Shown: piece after piece, positions 36,617-48,100 of the stretch
Layout of the letters: each line of letters opens with the position of its first letter
How positions within the stretch are numbered: the first letter of the stretch is position 1
Source: Pelodera strongyloides
Taxonomy: Eukaryota > Nematoda > Chromadorea > Rhabditida > Rhabditidae
Length of the DNA stretch: 64,000 nucleotides
Reading direction: 5' to 3'
Assembly: GCA_036852015.1 (NCBI GenBank)
Contig: JAANDG010000205.1
Span: forward strand, 62,001 to 126,000
Position numbers and translations under genes: made by a program
The notes under the pieces: generated by a model
Databases searched by the model: none
Told to the model about the DNA's origin: nothing
The model's input: only the letters and a program-made list of their open reading frames with translations

Positions 36617-39600
36617 ATGATGTTCCGCTTCACGCTACTTTTGACATTACTTCTCTGCACACAAACGAGCGCATTCTTCTTTGGGAGTGAGTTTCCAGTT
36701 TTTTTACTTTCAGAGCAGTATATAGTCTTATTACCATATAAAGAACATCATAACTAGTATTAAAAGACACCTCAACCCCATATTACAAGAAGAACAACAA
36801 CTAGAAACTATCTGGGTATTTTTCCATAAAATACATAATAGTGTACCAGACGGCTGTCGTCGCCTGAGGCAACTATACTTATTAGGCGATCCTACAAAAA
36901 TGGTTATACTGAATACTTTTGTGAAACGTTAGAAACGTGTCTGCCCAGTCTATGTAACATAATCGACTGCTCTTATTTTCAAGAGTGGCGAAAAGGGACT
37001 ACTTATACATGAAACGTAAAATTCCGTTTCGTTCACACAAACAAAAAAGTAAACTCTTCTCATTTATATAATAAGATGACAAGTTTTTTTGGAATTTATT
37101 TTAGGTATTTTTTCGATGACAATTGTAATTTTTCCTACTTGCTCAATTCAGACTCAGGTTGTGGTGGTCAGTGTGGAACATGCCCTAAGTACGAGTGCCC
37201 TACCGTACCAACTACGGTAGCATGCCCAACGGTACCCGACGTACCAGTCTGCCAAACATCCGCCCCACTGGCATACCCAACACAAACCTCCTATGGTGGA
37301 GGGTATGCATACCCAGGGGTTCCGGCATACCCAGCCCCATCTGCCTACCCTTCTCAAGCTTACTCTGTAGATTATGCACCACAGCCACCACAGCCGGGAA
37401 TTTTCTTGCAACCGGTGAGTTGGTAGGAACAGTCCTTTGTGGCAGTGCTAGTGGTAGTGGTAATAATGAAATTATGGTTGAAAACGATTATATTCAATAC
37501 CGTATCGATATTTCAATGAACACAGGAAAGTGGAAACTCCGATATGGCCCCGAAAAGTCGGATTTTTTGAGGGACTTGATTGGGGCCATATCCAGGGGTT
37601 TGGTTTCCCATGGTGCTGCAAACGAGAATAAATAGCACTTAGTGACGACTCACTGATACAGTTATTAGGTCAAAGTATCCTTTTGTAGGTCCCGGAGGCC
37701 CAATAAAATGGTCGAACCAGAATATTTATGCAAATCATTTAGAATCCGCCTACTTATTCAAATGTGGTCGTTGGCTCTGAACCAGTGGGACCGCCAATTG
37801 GACCACCGTTACCACCACTTACTGGTAACTACTTATTGTTACCTGTCACAGAAACTCAACTGGAACCTCTGCATGCACAATCAAATATTTATACAGTAGC
37901 CTACTCACTGATCCACGAAAGTTACCGAATTTTTTGTTGGTTTATTTCCACGTTGCGGAGAAAGTTGGGGTGTCGGCGGTTGTAAGGCTAGTGTGCGAGG
38001 TTTTTGCCGCGCACATAGTTGTGCGCCAAGATGTCGCGAACATTATGTATCGTCTCATTTTTGACGCTAACGATTTTGCAGGTCATGCGCCGGAAATTCC
38101 AAAGAGCTCGTATCAAGAGAGACTAGAGAGACCCACACTTGTACCGACACCTAACTTTGTAAGTGTTCATGTATGCATAGCCAATGTTTATGCTTTCCCT
38201 TCCATTTATGGGTTAAAGCGAAATACCGGCCGGTTTTTGAAACGCATCGTGGAGAACTGACTTATGCATTTATGCTAATTTGCTCGAATTTAGCTCGATT
38301 TTTTATTCTAATTTGTGTTCATTTGCATAAGGTGCATACGAATGCTAGTGTACTCGATGTGTTTCAAAAACCGGCCAGTATTTCGCTTTAAAAAATAAAA
38401 AAAACTAAGTTTTATTCAAATCTCGCTGATTTTCAGGCGACGGAAGCGAGTGGGTATTTCGAAGGAAACTCAGTTGCCGTACGTTTAGTTTGACGTTTTT
38501 TGGTCCGTTCCTGAGTTGTGTGCATTTGACCAAAATAACAGCCGTGAAAATTCTCAAGGAGTTTGTAGGTTTATTGGACGACCTCGAAGTGTAACTACCT
38601 CAAGCAACATTTTGAATATCAGATATTAGTAACCGATTATCTTGTTGTTAGCAAGATCTATATCATACAAGTTTCTCAATCCTTGGACGGGAAGAGAACT
38701 ATAACCGACACTTATTGTTAGCGCTGGCAGCATCGTGTATTTCAGGCACGGGACCTAGTTCACTGCTCTAATCGTTTTTCTTTTTGAGATGAGACACTGC
38801 CTTTTCATTTACGCTAACTTGTTTGTTTTCGTATCATCAATATACTATTATTACAATCTTATTTCCTTTTCTAGCCCACCTTATCTGCTGGTTCTGACTA
38901 TGAAGAAGCCGCTCCTCCTACACCAATTCCCTACAATCTACCTGGATATGTGCCAGCGACACCTACAATATTGGGTAGAATATGGACTTATATATTTCTA
39001 ACTATCCATAGTTTACTGATTACATATACCGCGATTCGTCGCCAGACATTAGCAGAGGCCGTATTCACCAACACGCAGGGAGCCCTTTCTGGCCTCCCCA
39101 GGGAGCTAGAGAGTGCGTAGAGAGTGCGAGAGCAGAAGAGATTCAGAGCGCTCGTGAACCAAGGCTCCCTGCGTGTTGGTGAATACGGCCTCAGAACTGT
39201 TGTTTCAAACTGTATACCTTCAAAATACCCTTATTTAGTCCCTGCGTCCAATTACATCAGTGATTCTTCCATTGTTGGTATGCAAGACGGAGAAACGCAC
39301 AGGTAAATCACATACACATGCCTACCGACAAAGCGAAACTCCGGCCGGTGCGCGGCTTACAAAAAACGGGTGCGTGGTGGCCTACATTTTCTGCGTCTCC
39401 CGAGCCACTTTCTCATTAATGGGCGAGGTGTAGGCGGCCCACCTTTTTCGGGACCAGTGTAGGCCGCGCACCGACCAAGTTTCCTTAGTGCTTCCATAAA
39501 GATAAAGATAACGACTTCAACGGAGGCGTCGTAGATGGTGCACAGTGGGTCTTGTAGAACAGAGGCCATATTCACCATTCAATTCCCCGTCTTTTTCTCT

Positions 39601-41244
39601 GCGTGTCTCTTATTAGAATACTATTTTCTGTCCCCAGGGAACATTTCCCCGAGGGAATCGGAGTGGTGAATATGGCCTCAGGACAACAGCTTTGTGTCTC
39701 GGTTGTCAATCCTTAGAAGTTGCCGTCCTTATAATTGTAGTAATTATTATTAATAAATTGATAATTACTCTCCGCATTTTCATATATTCCCTTGACGAAG
39801 ACGACCGTATTATGGCTGCCAATACTGATGCGGGAAAGTATAATTCGGAGGAACAAGGGCCTTATGCAAGACGTCATTTACTACTCAAAAGAATGAAAGT
39901 AAGGAATAAAAATCTAGTGCATCAAGAGTTACAGTAGGTTTGTGTCTCCAACAACCTTCAGAGCAAATGCAATTGAAGCAAGCATACATGGGAAACCAAA
40001 AACCCCGATTTCGAAGTTTTTTGGAAAAAAAACCGGGCGAAATCGGGGGTTTGGGAAATAATCGGGGCCATATCGGACCTTGTTCCCAACTCGGGACGTG
40101 ATCGGGCTTTTTTTTTTTGAAGAATCGGGGCGACATCGGGGTTTTGACTATAAACGTATAAACTATTATATTACTATGCCTATCATGTGAGAGTCAAAAG
40201 AATAAATCACAATCAAATGACAAGTCACGTGATCTTCTATGTGTTTGTTAATAAAGTAATGTGAGATCATACGTATATGTTGCTTAATTGGTTTGGGTAC
40301 ATGATCACAAGAACTGACTGGATTTACTACTACTAACCCAGCCGTGAAAAAGTGGATGAACCACTGAAGCACTATAAAAGTGGTTTACTCCAAACTTTTA
40401 AAAGGTCTTGCAATTTTGTCAAAATTCTTAAAATTCTCAAAATTATCAGTCAGCAGAATTTTGTGATTTGTAGAGTGCCAAGCAATTTTGCAAGACCTTT
40501 GTAGAGTGCCAAGCAATCAGTCAGCAGAAATTTGTGATTTGTAGAGTGCCAAGCAATTGTCATCCCATACCACTGTGCCACGCACCAATTCCACGTGTAA
40601 CTCGAGCAAGTTGGCCAAAGTTATGGTTCGGGTACGGTACACATTTATGATTTTTTTTGATAATCTATCCTTACTTCCACTGTTCAATGTACAACATTTT
40701 GTATGGACGTTCACGTTAGTAAATGTTCTTCTAGTCGACTTCGGCTAGCCAAGTATAGACTGTATAGGAAAATAATTTGACGAACTTACAGAAAATATCT
40801 AATGTGAATCTGGTTTTATAACCTTGTTCAGATTTTAAGATACCAAATAAAAAACAATTGAAATGTTCACAAGTCCCCAAGAAACCTGTGAAAACATTTA
40901 GGCCATGGTGGGCGACGTAGCAATAGCAAAGAAAATGGTGCAACGGGCAACAGAAGTCGCCTTTGATGGTACAAAATACGATGTGTTCTGTGCAAATGAC
41001 GAATTCAGTTACAGTATACATTCGAGGTGAGATTTCTTTAAAAGTAATAATTAAAGTGCAGAACTACACGCCATTCAATCTTTAGAACTGATTCTGATTT
41101 TGATTTGGAAGTGCAAAATGCTGATACATTTCACAAACACACAGCTAACAGCAAACTAACATCAACCGCCAGAAATCAGTTTTTTTTTTCAGAAAATACT
41201 GCGAAGTTACTAAAGAGGACGTGACGTGCTTCGCTTTCCGTTGA
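36617..41244 (+). CDS. Secreted proline-rich protein with C-terminal ground-like (GRL) domain
   Basis: GRL proteins are nematode-specific secreted proteins of the hedgehog-related group. Most have low-complexity N-terminal parts and a cysteine-rich ground-like domain, and they act at the cuticle or epidermal matrix. Exons: 36617-36686, 37152-37414, 37743-37824, 38082-38158, 38437-38478, 38875-38974, 39239-39302, an exon ending at 39898, 40545-40625, 40902-41026 and 41193-41244. The first exon encodes a signal peptide (MMFRFTLLLTLLLCTQTSA). The next gives a Cys-rich block (SGCGGQCGTCPKYECP) and a Pro/Tyr-rich region. The last three give the domain (CNSSKLAKVM, ..DVFCANDEFSYSIHSRKYCE, VTCFAFR and stop). 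The acceptor of the exon ending at 39898 is uncertain. The frame is open back to 39682, where a phase-compatible AG lies inside a MITE end, but the intervening residues look intronic. An AATAAA follows the stop. I cannot tell which grl member this is. Confidence 0.87.
36840..37078 (-). repeat. Dispersed repeat, copy 2 (partner at 25597-25850)
   Basis: Read on the minus strand it matches 25597-25850. It lies in the first intron of the ground-like gene and ends about 75 bases before exon 37152-37414. Confidence 0.75.
38213..38391. mobile_element. MITE, TTAA-AGCGAAATACCGGCCGG family
   Basis: A clean copy with TTAAAGCGAAATACCGGCCG and CCGGCCAGTATTTCGCTTTAA ends. It lies in the intron between ground-like exons 38082-38158 and 38437-38478 and ends about 45 bases before the next exon. 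Confidence 0.94.
39053..39195. mobile_element. MITE, GAGGCCGTATTCACCAACAC family
   Basis: Perfect ends GAGGCCGTATTCACCAACAC and GTGTTGGTGAATACGGCCTC. It lies in a ground-like gene intron, ending about 43 bases before exon 39239-39302. Confidence 0.93.
39561..39681. mobile_element. MITE, GAGGCCATATTCACC family
   Basis: Ends AGAGGCCATATTCACCATTC and GAGTGGTGAATATGGCCTCA. The left part of the body is shortened. Its right edge provides the CTCAG that could serve as a splice acceptor for the following ground-like exon. Confidence 0.92.
39974..40145. repeat. ATCGGGG-rich inverted element
   Basis: AAAAACCCCGATTTCG at the left is mirrored by CGACATCGGGGTTTTG at the right. The interior repeats AATCGGGG and ATCGGGC several times with long A and T runs. 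It lies in a ground-like gene intron. A similar mixture (GGGGCCATATCC, AAACCCC) appears in another intron of the same gene around 37540-37610. Confidence 0.6.
40440..40560 (+). repeat. Triplicated segment carrying a splice-acceptor motif
   Basis: TTTGTAGAGTGCCAAGCAAT occurs three times, ending before 40487, 40518 and 40559. Parts of GTCAGCAGAAATTTTGTGATT are duplicated in between. The third copy supplies the acceptor and first codons of ground-like exon 40545-40625. Confidence 0.85.
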
Positions 41245-41248
41245 AAAT

Positions 41249-41254
41249 AATAAA
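41249..41254 (+). terminator. Polyadenylation signal AATAAA of the ground-like gene
   Basis: AATAAA begins five bases after the TGA at 41242-41244. The spacing is short but acceptable for nematode transcripts. Confidence 0.55.
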
Positions 41255-41826
41255 ACAATGAATATTTCATTTATATTCAATGTCTTTCATGCTTACAAAT
41301 GCAAGTCAGCTCCGTTTTTTACATATTGTTAATAATGCGTGATAAGCAATAATTGTACATAAAAATGGCACTATTGTAGTTCAATGCTTTGTAGTACAGG
41401 ATTGCTTTCTATGAATGTTGAAGTTTAAACTTTGCAATTTTATCAGTAATTACCATGATCAAAAACACTTATTTATGATTTGATATAGCGGGCCAACTTG
41501 CAATTTGTATTTGATGCACTACGAATGTTTTCACAATAAACAGTCTTCGAGTTATATCGTTATCTATTCGTCTATTCAATCAAGTCAGCATTACATTCAT
41601 CAAAATTCGTTATTAATAAAGAAAAGACATAGTCAAAGACAGTCAATACCGGAGATCCAGCAAAAATATCCGTCAAAACCCAAACATATCGCTTATGTAA
41701 ACTAGAAGGTTCACATGTTCACATTGCCACTAATAAGTTACTTGTAAATTAATTATGATGTAAATTACTAATAACGACCTCATAAGCAAAGAAGAGAATG
41801 CTGAAAGATTTCAATCTACCGTAGTT
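41255..41826. other. Short intergenic gap between convergent genes
   Basis: About 570 AT-rich bases between the ground-like gene and the unrecognised minus-strand gene. It should hold both 3' untranslated regions. No repeat or further gene is evident. Confidence 0.6.
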
Positions 41827-44800
41827 TCACGCTTGATGTCCCACAACATTTCTGCTTGGAACGGGTTGCTTGGTTAATTTACTAACATGTTTCCTATCAG
41901 GTGAGACAGAAGGTTTTCTCTGTGTATTTTGCAATTGCATCCATCGGCGACTGAGCCACGTATCAGGCAGTTTATTTTGTTGACACTGTGCCAGATTCTG
42001 ATCATCTCCTGTTGAACCTGACTTCCGTGCAGAACTGACACTTGGCTCGTGAAGTCTGAAAAAAAGCTTTCAAAAACAAAGTGTGGGAAAAAGCGCAAAT
42101 GAACCGTCCTGCATCGAATACTGCTCCAACGTCGCTGGAGCAAGTCACAAACATTACTTGGGTTGGGTTTTTTTCAGTCTGTGGGTTTTCCACATCGAAT
42201 TTTGAGTCAATTGTCAGAATCCAGAAGTGTTCGACCTCAATCGGCGCACGTGTGGCCATTTTTTGGTGCGCCGCATGTGCGCCATTGGTCCGCCGACCAG
42301 CTGTGCTGGACCCTCTTTTCGCAATTGCGCAAAGTTTCCACTCTAGATAGATATTGAACATACACTAACCTGCCAGCCGCTTCAATTCTCTTCCTTTTCT
42401 CAATGGCTTCCTTTGTGAGCTCTTCCTGTAACGCATTCTTTGAGCGCTTTCAAAAACGTTGCCGAAAAGGTGCGGCAGTGGTGCGCGGCGCAACTAGCGT
42501 CGAACCACGCAAGTATTTACCGTACCGTTTCGGCGCGCATTTTGTGTCCCAAAGTGGTGCGGCGCGCAAGTCACCGGTACTCAGTTATAGGGGAAAGTAA
42601 TAGTCTTTACTCTTATAACTTTGCTGCACAGCTAGACCTGCTAGAGACTTTGGAAACCAGGTGGTGCGCCGCGAGAATCTGGCTGAGCTGCTTTTGCCGC
42701 GCAGTATCAAATCCGTCGCCGTAAATTTAACCATATATAAGACAGAAACCGAAAACCGATTTACCCTGTTTTTATAGTTCATCTGTTCGAACACGCGTTC
42801 CAGTACGACTTTTGCTTACTCTTTTTCTATATCAGCGGTCGGGATCTGTGCCCCGGGGCATTAGTCAGAGTTGGGACCACTTTTTGGGGCATCTTCAATC
42901 TGTTGGAGAGGAAAAGGGGGAAGAAGCACCCATAACTTTATTCGGGTCAGGGGGTCCTCCCGAAAAAATCTCTGACAATAAACAACAATTGATGAATGCA
43001 GGAAGAGAGAGAGAGAGAGATGGAGATAAAGAGAGAGATAAAGAGAGAGAGAGAGAGAGAGCGGTAGAGAGGGAGAGAGGGAGATGAAGAGAGATAAAGA
43101 GAGAACAAGAAAGATACACCTCGTTAGTGAGATACAAGTTAGGGAGAGCATTTAATTTGAACTCTTATCTGAATAACGGTTATCTACACGATCTCGTTTT
43201 TCACGTTGTTTGATTATTCATTCTCCGTGGAGGGTAATCATAATTCAGAGGCCGTATTCACCAACGCACAGGGTACCCTCCCTAGGCTCACGAGCGACCT
43301 GAATCTCGTCTGCTCTCGCACTCTCTACGCACTCTTTAGCTCCCTGGGGAGGGCAGGGAGGGTCACTGCGTGTTACTGAATACTGCCTCGGGGAAATTAC
43401 ATTCCTGCCGCCCAATACCTATATGAATATGAGTGAGCAGTTGACAAGCAAACGCATGCTCACCATTTTCTGTCTGATCAACTCCATCTTGCCCGGCTCG
43501 TCTTCCGGGCTACACGGATCATCATGAGGTCGTATGGTATTCAATTGGGGAATGCGGTACCTTCGCAGATACGGCGAAGGGGCGTGGCCTGAAATAGATA
43601 GTATAATATGGTTATATAAAAATATTATTTATCGGTCATGATGAAAAACACTAGTCTAATAAGAATAAGTAGGGCGTAACATAATGGAATGTAACTAGTT
43701 ACGCTGCGGTGTCGTGCTACCGTAGGATGTTTAACCATGCGCTTAGGGTTTGTAGTTTGTATCAGATACCACAGCAAGCACACGATAAAGTTCATTTCAG
43801 TTTCAACTGACAAATTGATTGATATAAGCAAAGACTTTCGCTATTAGAACACGTGCTTGCTTCCTTCGTACGTATTGTACTGGATATCCAAGCCTAAGCC
43901 TAAGCCTAAGCCTAAGCTGCATACATATGCATTCTTGTGTTTGTTGTTATTAGTAAATGCAGTGACCCATTCATGAGCTACTCTGACTGAGCAATATATT
44001 TGTATATGTTCGTTGTTCTAACGGCAGTGTAATAATGACTCTCCAAGTCATTTCGAATCATAATCGAAAAGGAAATTACTGCGCAAAAAAACACATCTCA
44101 CGTGCCGTTTTATGGGTAATTTGGGCTCGTTAATGATCTGAATTATGGCTTTGCGCAGTAGTTACATACATTAGGAATATATAATGTTTAATGAAACCTA
44201 AAAATGCAATAAGAAGTTTTTAGTTTTATAAATTCTATCTTTAGTTTGAAGACGTTGGGCAATTTGTCGTCTGGAACTAGATCTAGGTAGCCTACCTACC
44301 TACTATGACTATACCGAAGACCTCTGCGTTCACTTCATAAATACAGTGCATTGAACCACCCTAACGGAGCAGGCTCCTGAAGCATAAAGATGTATTTTGT
44401 TTATTCATACATCTGGGATATTAGTTCATTAGTTATTGCATAAGTTAAGAATTCTGGAATTCCTTGTGCCCTTTTGTTCTTAATTAATGACACTTGAAGG
44501 AAGGACAATTGCCGGGACATTGTGGGGCATTTTATGTCCCAAACTTTGGCCCCAATACTTCACAAGTTTATCTGACAGCAAGAAGATGTGTTTGCACGCA
44601 ATGTGACGACAGGCTAGGGGAAAATATGACCCTCAGGGACAAGTAGAACAACTAAGATACCGTAATTCTCGAATGACGTACAATTAGCAAACGAAAATGA
44701 AATACAGAGCGTTCAGACACCGCTGGTTTGCTTTTGCCTACAAACTAGTTGGTGTTCATATTTTAGTGAGATATAGTAAATTATGCATATTTAGACGATT

Positions 44801-46179
44801 TAGAAACATGTTTTATAAATAATTATTAATTATCTTACCCTGTACCAATCGTGGGTGTGACATTGACAATCCTTCTTCTGTATTGGTGGAATAATATTCC
44901 AAATATAAATTCCCCCTCCTTGACGGCTAAAAGTAAACAAAAGTATGGAATAACGAAAAAAACACAAACGAAGTCAAAAATAGCACCAAAATACAATTGT
45001 CAAGCACCGAAAGGAACTCTTTTCGTGTAAATTGATGTAAAACATTTGAATTATGTTGTCACGGTGACTTATCCATGTCATGTAACTGACGTGTGGTTCA
45101 AAGGCTAATGTATGAAGCATATAACAAAACAAATAAGCAGTATTCGAAAATTTTATGCCAGCAGACAAATCTAAATACCGGGCGTTTTTTTAAACGCATT
45201 GTGAACAACCGAATTACGCTTTAACAATCTTACACGGTTAACTTTCTGTGTTGTTAGGAGGAGACAGAAGCAAATAGAGGCATATACTCGAATTAGTTTG
45301 GCAATGTTACAGTAGTTAAATTATGGTGCTTCATAGTTACCTTATCCTTCACAAAAGCAAAACACATATAATATAACGATTCTACAAAATACGAATGGTA
45401 GAAAATACATGTGAATTGGTTTCAAGGGAAAAGTGATATTGATAGCTCCTCCTATGGGTTTCTGGGGCTCTGAGCTAGTCCTGCTAAAGTTTCCCATAAG
45501 GTTTAAAGCGAAATGCTAGCCTCTTTGGAATATTTGCATATTGCCGTGGACGATCGTACAAAATTAGCATAGGGTACATAGGATTTGACTATCATATGCA
45601 AATTTTCCAAAGGGGCTAGCATTTCGCTTTAACAATGCAAAACCACCAATCCAGAAAACAGAAAACTCATGTTAGTGTTAGAATTTTCAACAAATAAAAT
45701 ATCAGTAAAGGGGCGTCTGGAGTTCTCGGGAATGAAAGAGAGTTGAGGGGCGGGCCTTCAAAACGAAAAAGTTAGAAGCCGCAAAATCTTTAAAGCGGCA
45801 TGGCACGTGTTAAATGTTTTTGTACCCTTATCTGGGGATTTCCGACATAGAAGGGCATACACATATATGCAAATGCCGAGCAAAAAAACGGGTCATACCG
45901 CTTTATATGGTAGTGGCGAAGTAAATGTTTAGAACAATAGTTTTTACATTCGTAAGCCTTCCAACTATAAGTTTACTTATATGAATTAGGTGGAAAACTG
46001 CGAATTACATATAACATAAAACTCTTGGCCGATTGGTGGGTTTGTACAGTATTTTGTATAGTATGGCTACCATTTTGTACTGGTCTCTACATGGAAGACA
46101 CATAATAATTTACCTCTCGAGGAAGCAAAAAAAACTGGCAAGATTCCGTGGATGGTGGATAAATGCGCGGTGGAAGCAT
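41827..46179 (-). CDS. Unrecognised 187-aa protein, five exons
   Basis: I built this model from splice signals alone: 46114-46179, 44839-44926, 43464-43588, 42370-42425 and 41827-42055. All four junctions are in phase, each uses GT-AG, and an in-frame TAG lies just upstream of the ATG, so the start is well supported. The protein is small and soluble. It has a proline-rich N-terminus (MLPPRIYPPSTES), a basic segment (HAPSPYLRRYRIPQL), an acidic link (PHDDPCSPEDEPGK), a highly charged probable helix (LIRQKMEELTKEAIEKRKR) and a basic serine-rich tail. There is no signal peptide or membrane segment. I do not recognise a family. The introns are packed with MITEs and GC-rich repeats, and the gene lies tail to tail with the ground-like gene, 580 bases apart. 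Confidence 0.6.
42990..43110. repeat. GA-rich microsatellite
   Basis: GAGAGA runs interrupted by TGGAGATAAA, in an intron of the unrecognised minus-strand gene. Confidence 0.93.
43247..43389. mobile_element. MITE, GAGGCCGTATTCACCAACAC family
   Basis: Ends GAGGCCGTATTCACCAACGC and GCGTGTTACTGAATACTGCCTC, more diverged on the right. It lies in the intron between exons 43464-43588 and 42370-42425 of the unrecognised gene. Confidence 0.88.
43890..43918 (-). repeat. Interstitial telomere-like repeat (TTAGGC)n
   Basis: AAGCCTAAGCCTAAGCC, four to five units of the nematode telomere hexamer, in an intron of the unrecognised gene. Confidence 0.92.
45168..45228. mobile_element. Truncated TTAA-AGCG family element
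   Basis: AAATACCGGGCGTTTTTTT, AAACGCATTGTGAACAACCG and ACGCTTTAA are recognisable pieces of the family, with the body deleted. Confidence 0.6.
45503..45632. mobile_element. Palindromic element, TTAA-AGCGAAATGCTAGC family, internally deleted
   Basis: The ends TTAAAGCGAAATGCTAGCC and GGGCTAGCATTTCGCTTTAA match 35368-35538. Most of the left arm is missing, so it can no longer fold over its full length. Confidence 0.9.
45790..45904. mobile_element. Short inverted-repeat element, CACGTGG/TTAA family
   Basis: Starts TTTAAAGCGGCATGGCACGT and ends GGGTCATACCGCTTTA. It lies in the first intron of the unrecognised gene. Confidence 0.8.
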
Positions 46180-48100
46180 GGCGCGGCCCTATGAGTTAAT
46201 TTGTAGAAATACCCCATTCGCGCACCTCTGGCACTCCCTCATTCACGCATGCAGGGCCGAGATCGTCCGTCGATTCGTATTTTTCGTCTCATTGTTTGTG
46301 CTGCGCAAAATATCACGCTGATGACAAATTGCACATGTTTTTCACTAAAATAATCTTTCAATAGCTAAATACAGTAACAAATAAGTAAAACAACGGTTGT
46401 GTATTAACAATCAGTCAGCATTCTGATACGAAATGATAATTACCTGTTCTTCATCCTGCGCGGCTCTTCCCGCTTCTCTCCCCCTCTGCGCTGCTCTCCT
46501 CCTCCCCGCCCTGCGCAGCTTACTGCGCCCAAACGTGCGCGGCGCGATTGCGCGCATCCCCAGCGCTGTGTCCTAGCCTTCCCAGGCGTATCCCCCATCC
46601 ACTGCGTTGTCTCCCACACCCTCTATTCCCTGGGTGGCGTTCCTCCGCTCGCGCGGGGTCCTCTTGCGTTGTAGACTCTACAATAAATAGATCAATATAT
46701 TTGCTATCCTCACAGAGTTCATTTCATTGTTTGTCCGTTGACCTCGATCAGTTCCTTTCCTTGTTTTCTTTCAAGGACGTTTATTTAAACGGAGTCGATA
46801 AAACACTGGAAACTCGACTTTTCATAGAACCTCACACTATATGCCGAGCAATTTCTTACATTTCTAAACCCTTCAGGACAAGAGCTTTGTCAGATATAGG
46901 GACTCCTTATAATTATGTTGTTCTTCATGGTTCTGACTGTTCTAAGCCTATAAGAATGCGGTGTTCTTTAATAAAAATTATGTTTGCAAGGTTCAGCACC
47001 ACGAATATTATTATTTTTATGCACTTCTGCATTAGTTCATTGTTATTAATCATTTAGAAATTTCTTCTTATTGCTAGGCTTAGATTTGGGACAAAGTTCT
47101 TCCTGTTTTTGTGACTAATTTGCCGCAATTTGTTGAAATTCTACACTCTGTTTTGTCAAGTCCGCAATTTATAAACAGTTTTCTGTATACACACTGCTGA
47201 TTTGTGTCTGTACATAAGGGGAGTTTAGTCCCGTCCAGTCATTTATTTTTCAAAGAGAAGGTTCGTATTCTCCACAGTACACAAATGCACCTATTTTTCG
47301 TCCAGTCTCTAACTCTCTACAGTCTCTACGATCAAGTATTAATAACAGTTAGACTCTCTAGATGTTTCATAGGCATACTCAGTTTCCGATAATGTACAAC
47401 TTGCGCATGACCAAATTAATATAAACAATAAAAAATTAAAATAATAGAAATACGTTTATTTTTTATTACTTAGATTTATTATTGTCTTATTGTAAATATT
47501 TTTTTCTGATCGTTCGCTGCTTACTTGTCTTATGAAACCCAGCAAATTGCTATTTTTTATTCATTTACTATGGCCGGTGTATAAATGTTTATATACACCA
47601 AGATTAACAAAGTGTTTCGCTGGTCTAGAAATACAAACCTGATTTTTGAACATAGCCTATAGAGCGAACTCGTTTTATGATCGATTTTCAAATAATCTGC
47701 TTTAATTGCGCGTTCCACGCACGTGCCGGACATAACATATTATTTGAATCGTCCAGTTTCTTTTATAACTATAGAACGTTGCTTATTACTGTTAGTAGCA
47801 TACATTTTTTGAAATATTTCCCTATTAATTATCGGTCACATATCGTTTTTTTTTTGTTTCCATCTACTGAAATACACGAAAGTCACACAGCCAATGACAA
47901 TAGTGTGGTTTTCTTCCATAATTACTGGTTTTTTTAGTTACTTGCATCACTGATTGGTAAATTCCTGCTGTACTTTAGAGAGCTGTTCTTGTCTGTATTT
48001 GTATTTACTTAATTTAAAATTTTCTGAATTTTATTGCGCATTTAATCTCGGGTCGCGACCTTTAATATTCCTTCGAATGATACAAAATAACTTTTAGAAT
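46180..48100. other. Intergenic region between divergent genes
   Basis: Contains the shared upstream DNA of the unrecognised minus-strand gene and the small secreted-protein gene. A GC-rich block (46440-46690) has repeated GCGCGG and CTGCGC motifs. The rest is very AT-rich. A 169-codon plus-strand ORF from 46548 crosses the composition boundary and shows no family features. I regard it as chance. Confidence 0.6.

Noticed and set aside
46548..47057. 169-codon plus-strand ORF
   Set aside because: It crosses from a GC-rich block into AT-rich DNA, has mixed composition and no family features, and lies in an intergenic region without splice context.
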